12,696 bases of DNA, taken from positions 1 to 12,696 of the forward strand of contig JAFDDL010000044.1 in assembly GCA_019310865.1 (NCBI GenBank), written 5' to 3'. A program made the translations under genes and the position numbers. The stretch comes from Deltaproteobacteria bacterium. Its GTDB lineage: Bacteria > Desulfobacterota > Desulfobacteria > Desulfobacterales > JAFDDL01. Below the pieces are notes generated by a model. It was given only the letters and a program-made list of their open reading frames with translations, was not told where the DNA came from and did no database searches. This document shows positions 8,922-12,696 of the stretch, piece by piece; the stretch's first letter is position 1; each line of letters starts with the position of its first letter.

Positions 8922-8928
8922 ACAGGAT
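8922..8928 (+). repeat. Right copy of a 7-base direct repeat flanking the palindrome
   Basis: ACAGGAT here matches 8750-8756 exactly and abuts the last base of the palindrome. Confidence 0.35.
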
Positions 8929-8952
8929 CGGATTAAAACGGAGTGGATTGGC

Positions 8953-9567
8953 ATGGCGATTTTCAACTTAAAGAAGCGAGAGATTGAGTGCAAAATCGTA
9001 TACTACGGACCGGGCAGATGCGGAAAAACAACCAACCTGGAATACATATTCAAGAGTTTTAAACAGCAGGTTTCCGGTGAGATGGTCTCTATCAATACGG
9101 AGGGAGATCGGACCCTATTTTTCGATTTTCTACCCATCGGTTTGGGCAAAATAAAGGGATGCGATGTCCGTGTCCAGCTGTATACGGTGCCGGGTCAGGT
9201 TAAATACAAATCAACCCGAAAACTTGTACTCAAAGGCGTAGACGGTGTTATCTTCGTTGCAGATTCTCTTGAAGTCCGGCGAGAGCGCAACATGATTTCT
9301 CTGAAAGATCTTCAGCAGAATCTAAAAGATTATGGGATGAGCATATTCAAAATCCCATTGATACTACAATACAACAAACGGGATCTTGCAGATGCCGGAA
9401 TTCCCATCATGCCCACTGATAAAATGGACCAGGAGCTGAACAGACAGCTCAAGGTGCCGGCCTTTTCAGCCAGTGCCCTGAGCGGAAACGGTGTGGGTAA
9501 AACGTTAATGGAAAGCCTGAAGGTAACCCTAAAGCATCTTCAGAAGGAACTGAAATGGGCGGAATGA
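8953..9567 (+). CDS. MglA-family small Ras-like GTPase
   Basis: The 204-residue product is a single GTPase domain very like Myxococcus MglA, the switch that sets the leading pole during gliding and type IV pilus motility. G1/P-loop is GPGRCGKTT at 19-27. The switch I region holds NTEGDRTLFFDFLP. G3/switch II is TVPGQVKY at 78-85, using the MglA-type Pro-Gly-Gln with Q82 instead of DxxG. G4 is NKRD and G5 is SASALSG. The ATG at 8953 has GGAG at 8940-8943 with a 9-base gap. No transmembrane segment is seen, so it is probably cytosolic with recruited localisation. No MglB/Roadblock GAP gene is adjacent. The neighbours are a TPR protein, a DUF4388/cNMP sensor (overlapping by 13 bases) and PilZ, which points to a signalling module. 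Whether the host is motile cannot be told from this window. Confidence 0.93.
   Translation: MAIFNLKKREIECKIVYYGPGRCGKTTNLEYIFKSFKQQVSGEMVSINTEGDRTLFFDFLPIGLGKIKGCDVRVQLYTVPGQVKYKSTRKLVLKGVDGVIFVADSLEVRRERNMISLKDLQQNLKDYGMSIFKIPLILQYNKRDLADAGIPIMPTDKMDQELNRQLKVPAFSASALSGNGVGKTLMESLKVTLKHLQKELKWAE
9543..9548 (+). promoter_or_regulatory. Ribosome binding site inside the GTPase gene, favouring the start at 9555
   Basis: GAAGGA lies 6 bases before the ATG at 9555. The alternative ATG at 9564 would form an ATGA overlap with the GTPase stop, but the same site would then be 15 bases away. 9555 is therefore preferred, with 9564 possible. Confidence 0.5.
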
Positions 9568-10730
9568 ATCAAACCGTTGTCCTGTCCGGCAAGATCGCCT
9601 TCTTGGATCTGGCCGAATTGATACAGTTAATCGGCAACGCCGGCAGCTCGGGCAGCCTTCGGATCAAAAGCCTTTACCACCCCACGCCGGGGACAATTTA
9701 TTTTGAAAAAGGAAACCCCATCAATGCCGAGCAGGGTTCTCTGGTCGGTCTAAAGGCCCTATTCACCCTTTTCGGGTGGGCCGACGGTGATTTCGAGTTT
9801 GACACAGGGCCCATGAATGTGGCGCCGCTTATCAAGAAAAATCGTATGGAAATTATTTTGGAGGCCCTTCGCCTGCTTGATGACGGAAAAATTGCCAAGC
9901 TTGGCCCGGAAGCAGTCCAAAAACCCATGGCCGGATTGCGCAAGGCAATACACGAATTGCCGATCATCAAGGGACCCATAGTGGATTATCTTCATATTGC
10001 CGCCGAGGAAACCTACCGGGCAGGGGAAATAATCGTGGAAGAGGGGAAATACGGTAATTGGCTATGGGTGATACTGGAAGGAATTGTGGATATCATCAAG
10101 CAGACACCCCAAGGGCCGATGACGATTTTGACCATCTCTGAAGGCGCATTTATAGGCGACATCGGAACTTTTATGGCCCGTGAACATGTGCGCAGCGCCT
10201 CGGTTGTCGCACGCGGAACGGTCCAGCTGGGCGTTCTCGATTCCCAAAGGCTGTCCAATGTATTTGCGGCACTTTCCAGATTGTTCAGAGACCTGCTGAT
10301 CAGCTTTGATAAACGGTTAAAGTTAACGTCCCATAACGTGATGTTGGCCCGGTTGAAACAACCGATTATAGCGGATGTGCAGGAGGGATTTTCTCCCGTG
10401 AGCAAAAGCGATGAAGAATTGGAGCAGATCTCCATCATCCGGAAAGGTTCCATTATTGTTGCAAGGCCTGTGGACAGCGTGAATGTGGTAATGGCTGAAC
10501 TCGGTCCAGGTGATTTCATTGGGCGCCTCTCTTTTTTAAACACGGGCCAAGAGCCCTATTCGGCATCCGTTTACGCCACGGAAGATCTTGAATTGAGCCC
10601 CATCGACCCGTCTTCCATTGAAGCCGAATACAGCCGACTGCCGAACGCGTTCAAAAACATCATCGAAAGCATGTCCGCTTGCATTAGCGCCACCACTCAG
10701 ACCGCCGATGCGGTCACGGGCATACTATAA
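9555..10730 (+). CDS. DUF4388 (PATAN-like) protein with two cyclic-nucleotide-binding-type domains
   Basis: The 391-residue product has three parts. Residues 5 to ~120 form a DUF4388/PATAN-type domain: SGKIAFLDLAELIQLIG, then GSLRI, then GTIYFEKGNPINAE, then ALFTLFGWADGDFEF. This domain is common in bacterial signalling proteins and often lies near MglA/Roadblock genes. Residues ~146-260 form a cyclic-nucleotide-binding fold. Its phosphate cassette reads FIGDIGTF (199-206) with R213 in RSAS, so the phosphate-contacting Arg is kept while the usual Glu is Asp202. Residues ~275-385 repeat the fold (DFIGRLSF at 320-327), but the Arg position is replaced (PYSAS, 334-338), so this copy is probably non-binding. 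There is no DNA-binding helix-turn-helix, so it is not a CRP-type regulator. Overlap with the GTPase gene implies coupled translation and probably a shared complex. The ligand is unknown. Confidence 0.85.
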   Translation: MGGMNQTVVLSGKIAFLDLAELIQLIGNAGSSGSLRIKSLYHPTPGTIYFEKGNPINAEQGSLVGLKALFTLFGWADGDFEFDTGPMNVAPLIKKNRMEIILEALRLLDDGKIAKLGPEAVQKPMAGLRKAIHELPIIKGPIVDYLHIAAEETYRAGEIIVEEGKYGNWLWVILEGIVDIIKQTPQGPMTILTISEGAFIGDIGTFMAREHVRSASVVARGTVQLGVLDSQRLSNVFAALSRLFRDLLISFDKRLKLTSHNVMLARLKQPIIADVQEGFSPVSKSDEELEQISIIRKGSIIVARPVDSVNVVMAELGPGDFIGRLSFLNTGQEPYSASVYATEDLELSPIDPSSIEAEYSRLPNAFKNIIESMSACISATTQTADAVTGIL

Positions 10731-10761
10731 TTGAAACCACAGCAGGGAGCAGGTTCTGAAA

Positions 10762-11130
10762 ATGGTATTTATCGAAAAGCGTAAGCAACCTCGCGGTAAA
10801 TCGGTTCAGCTATCCTATGTATGTATGGATGAAAACCACCGAATTATCCATCAATCCATGGGAAGAACGCTCAATGTTTCACAGAAAGGCGTTTTGTTGG
10901 AAACGCATTTTCAGATTGATCTGAATCATACACTCTTAATATCGGTCGGACTGGGTGATAATCTGGTGGAATTGGAAGGCAAGGTTATCTATTGCCGAAA
11001 GCTGAAAAACGGCAAATTTGCGACCGGCATTCAAATCAACCGCTTTCTGGAAGGAGAACCTGCGACATGGCGGGAACACGTGGAATCCGCCATTACCACA
11101 GACGATGACATGGATGCCTCCCCAAAATGA
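10762..11130 (+). CDS. PilZ domain protein (c-di-GMP receptor)
   Basis: This 122-residue product is essentially one PilZ domain. Both parts of the c-di-GMP-binding signature are present: RxxxR as R7-KQP-R11 and the (D/N)xSxxG turn as N38-V-S40-QK-G43, followed by a beta-barrel (GVLLET, LISVGL, LEGKVIYC, FATGIQI). It is therefore likely to bind c-di-GMP, though this is inferred from motif. PilZ proteins typically control pili, flagella or exopolysaccharide through partner binding. The ATG at 10762 has GGGAG at 10745-10749, rather far away, and CAGG closer, so initiation may be modest. The gene starts 31 bases after the cNMP-sensor gene, and its stop overlaps the start of the phosphoesterase gene as ATGA, which argues for one operon. 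Confidence 0.9.
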   Translation: MVFIEKRKQPRGKSVQLSYVCMDENHRIIHQSMGRTLNVSQKGVLLETHFQIDLNHTLLISVGLGDNLVELEGKVIYCRKLKNGKFATGIQINRFLEGEPATWREHVESAITTDDDMDASPK

Positions 11131-11654
11131 AAATCGGTGTCATCGCGGATACACATCTTTCCAAACCGTCCATCACGCTCAGGCAGTTGGCCCATGGCAC
11201 CTTTTCGAAGGTGGATGTCATTCTGCATGCGGGTGATCTGACTAGCCTGGCGGTTTTGGATGTCTTTTCGAATAAGCAAACATATGTGGTTCGGGGACAC
11301 AAAGATCCCAAGGTGATTGCGAATATGTTGCCCGAACATCAAATGATTCAAATCAACGGATACCTGATCGGGTTAATACATGGTCCGGGTGGTTCCGGTG
11401 ACATTGAGAGCCGTTTGGTCAAATTTTTTCACAATGCCCACTGCATCGTCTACGGCTATACCCATCGGCCATCGAACCACATTCGATCCGGAATATTAAT
11501 GTTCAATCCGGGGGCATTTTCCGGAAAGTTTCCATTCCGTAGGAATCGATCCATCGGTATTTTGACGATTGACAAGGGGATCAGCGGAGAAATTATTCCG
11601 CTCAAATCGATTACGAAAAGCCCGCAAATACAAACGATTCGTGGACCAAATTAA
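11127..11654 (+). CDS. YfcE/MJ0936-type metallophosphoesterase with an altered metal site
   Basis: The 175-residue product fits the small calcineurin-like phosphodiesterase family. Seen motifs are DTH (D8, H10), HAGD (D37), a VRGHKD segment where the family has GNxD, LIHG (H85), GYTHRP where the family has GHTH, and NPGAFSGKFP. Two metal-site positions thus differ: the GNxD Asn is H58 and the first His of GHTH is Y111. H113 and the other ligands remain. Known relatives hydrolyse phosphodiesters in model assays, some acting on 2',3'-cAMP; the natural substrate here is unknown. The start ATG at 11127 overlaps the PilZ stop by four bases, so translation is coupled. The protein is near normal family length, with a short basic tail. 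It may be an active enzyme with changed metal binding, or a non-catalytic binding protein. Confidence 0.88.
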   Translation: MKIGVIADTHLSKPSITLRQLAHGTFSKVDVILHAGDLTSLAVLDVFSNKQTYVVRGHKDPKVIANMLPEHQMIQINGYLIGLIHGPGGSGDIESRLVKFFHNAHCIVYGYTHRPSNHIRSGILMFNPGAFSGKFPFRRNRSIGILTIDKGISGEIIPLKSITKSPQIQTIRGPN

Positions 11655-11660
11655 TAGGAG

Positions 11661-11666
11661 AAAGGA
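11661..11666 (+). promoter_or_regulatory. Ribosome binding site supporting the purC start at 11676
   Basis: AAAGGA lies 9 bases before the ATG at 11676 and only 3 bases before an in-frame GTG at 11670. A second AGGAG at 11656-11660 would suit the GTG. The ATG gives the usual MSKAV N-terminus of PurC and is preferred. Confidence 0.5.
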
Positions 11667-11675
11667 CGAGTGAAC

Positions 11676-12572
11676 ATGAGCAAGGCCGTTATTGAAACGA
11701 ATTTTCCGAATTTGAAGCTTTTGAAACGGGGTAAGGTCAGAGACATATATGATCTCGAAAACAGCTTTCTGATGGTTACCTCCGATCGTATCTCCGCTTT
11801 TGATGTTGTTATGCCGGATCCGGTTCCCGACAAAGGGAAAATCTTGACCCAGATTTCTCTATTCTGGTTTGAAATGATGAAACCACTGGTTGCGAATCAT
11901 ATCATTACGGCCGATGTGGATAAATTTCCGACTGCCTGTCGTCCTTACACGGAGACTTTGCGCTCCCGCAGTATGCTTGTCAAAAAAGCCGAACCGCTCT
12001 CAATCGAGTGCGTTGTCCGCGGATATATCTCGGGATCCGGGTGGAAGTCCTACCAAGTGGACGGCACGGTTTGCGGCATTCAATTGCCATCCGGCCTAAA
12101 GGAGTCGGATAAACTGCCGGAACCGATATTTACGCCAGCGACCAAAGCGGACATGGGTGATCATGATATCAATATCGATTATGAATCAGCCTGTGAGCGA
12201 ATTGGCCGCCCTCTGGCGGAACGCGTAAAGAATTTGAGCTTGGAAATTTATAAACAAGGTGCTGCATTTGCCGATCAGAAAGGCATTATCATTGCCGACA
12301 CCAAGTTCGAATTCGGATTAATCGGTGACGAACTCATTTTAATCGATGAGGTACTGACACCGGATTCATCTCGTTTCTGGCCAAAAGCAACCTACAGCCC
12401 GGGTGGAAGCCAGAAAAGCTATGACAAGCAATACATGAGAGATTATTTGCTAACATTGGATTGGCAAAAAATCCCACCCGGCCCGGCCCTTCCCGAAGCG
12501 GTCATTAACAACACACGCAGCAAATATCTTGAGGCCCTTGAGGTGCTGGCGGGTCCGGATTATGCAATTTAA
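11676..12572 (+). CDS. purC: Phosphoribosylaminoimidazole-succinocarboxamide synthase (SAICAR synthase)
   Basis: PurC joins aspartate to CAIR with ATP to make SAICAR, a step of de novo purine synthesis in the cytoplasm. From the ATG at 11676 the protein has 298 residues, the longer form common in bacteria and yeast; a GTG at 11670 would add two. Family motifs run in order: [12 protein letters not shown] near the N-terminus, [19 protein letters not shown] (nucleotide and substrate loop), [34 protein letters not shown], and [13 protein letters not shown]. All are intact. It starts 21 bases after the phosphoesterase gene and overlaps the following gene by 11 bases. It thus appears to be read with the signalling genes upstream, although an internal promoter is possible. 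Confidence 0.97.
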   Translation: MSKAVIETNFPNLKLLKRGKVRDIYDLENSFLMVTSDRISAFDVVMPDPVPDKGKILTQISLFWFEMMKPLVANHIITADVDKFPTACRPYTETLRSRSMLVKKAEPLSIECVVRGYISGSGWKSYQVDGTVCGIQLPSGLKESDKLPEPIFTPATKADMGDHDINIDYESACERIGRPLAERVKNLSLEIYKQGAAFADQKGIIIADTKFEFGLIGDELILIDEVLTPDSSRFWPKATYSPGGSQKSYDKQYMRDYLLTLDWQKIPPGPALPEAVINNTRSKYLEALEVLAGPDYAI

Positions 12573-12696
12573 GGAATCCACGCAAACGGTATCCGTTTCT
12601 GCTATTGATTTAGAGACGGATACCTTTCGTGTTTCCACCGACAAAGATCTTCAGGATCTGAGTCATTCCATTGCGTTGTTGGGATTGATTAATCCG
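12562..12696 (+). CDS. ParB N-terminal-domain protein (3' end missing)
   Basis: An ATG at 12562 inside the end of purC opens a frame that stays open for 45 codons to the window edge. The product begins [20 protein letters not shown], then reads [13 protein letters not shown] and [12 protein letters not shown]. The pattern of a short strand, then 'L..SI...GL..P', is the start of a ParB/Sulfiredoxin-like nucleotide-binding domain. This N-terminal domain in ParB/Spo0J proteins binds CTP, and it also occurs in many stand-alone proteins. A chromosome-partition role should not be assumed: no parA is visible, and the neighbour is purC. The overlap with purC suggests translational coupling, with only weak AG-rich sequence upstream of the ATG. 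The rest of the gene is outside the window. Confidence 0.72.
   Translation, partial: MQFKESTQTVSVSAIDLETDTFRVSTDKDLQDLSHSIALLGLINP

Noticed and set aside
10013..10543. A 176-codon open frame on the - strand opposite the DUF4388-cNMP gene
   Set aside because: The + strand frame shows clear domain motifs across the same bases, and the antisense product is Ser/Arg-rich without recognisable structure.

Overview
This is a gene-dense window of about 50% GC, judged by eye, with every supported gene on the + strand. The gene set suggests a Gram-negative bacterium of the former Deltaproteobacteria (Desulfobacterota, probably Desulfobacterales). The clues are a divergent Hsp70 with a long extra C-terminus, an ispF-cysS-uvrB-uvrC housekeeping run, an MglA-type GTPase beside a DUF4388/cyclic-nucleotide-binding protein and a PilZ protein, and an intergenic palindrome of a kind I associate with these genomes. 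The taxon is an inference; no rRNA or marker gene is present to fix it.

Layout. Bases 1-1626 hold the C-terminal 541 codons of a divergent Hsp70-family protein that enters from the left edge. Bases 1750-7630 hold a housekeeping block: ispF (isoprenoid precursor synthesis), cysS (cysteinyl-tRNA synthetase), uvrB and uvrC (nucleotide excision repair). A 205-base gap (7631-7835) carries two overlapping, mutually exclusive hairpins. A signalling-type cluster follows: a TPR-like protein (7836-8762), a 160-base imperfect palindrome (8762-8921), an MglA-family small GTPase (8953-9567), a DUF4388 protein with two cNMP-binding folds (9555-10730), a PilZ protein with an intact c-di-GMP motif (10762-11130), and a YfcE-like metallophosphoesterase with an altered metal site (11127-11654). 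purC (11676-12572) and the first 45 codons of a ParB-N-domain protein (from 12562) close the window.

How the genes may work together. Housekeeping genes are spaced 7-123 bases apart and may be read as one or a few transcripts. From the GTPase to the ParB-like gene, overlaps or short gaps (-13, 31, -4, 21 and -11 bases) indicate an operon with translational coupling. The most interesting content is the GTPase / cNMP sensor / c-di-GMP sensor / phosphoesterase set. It looks like a nucleotide-signalling module for polarity or surface behaviour, with no MglB/Roadblock partner in view. That function is inferred from domain company, not demonstrated.
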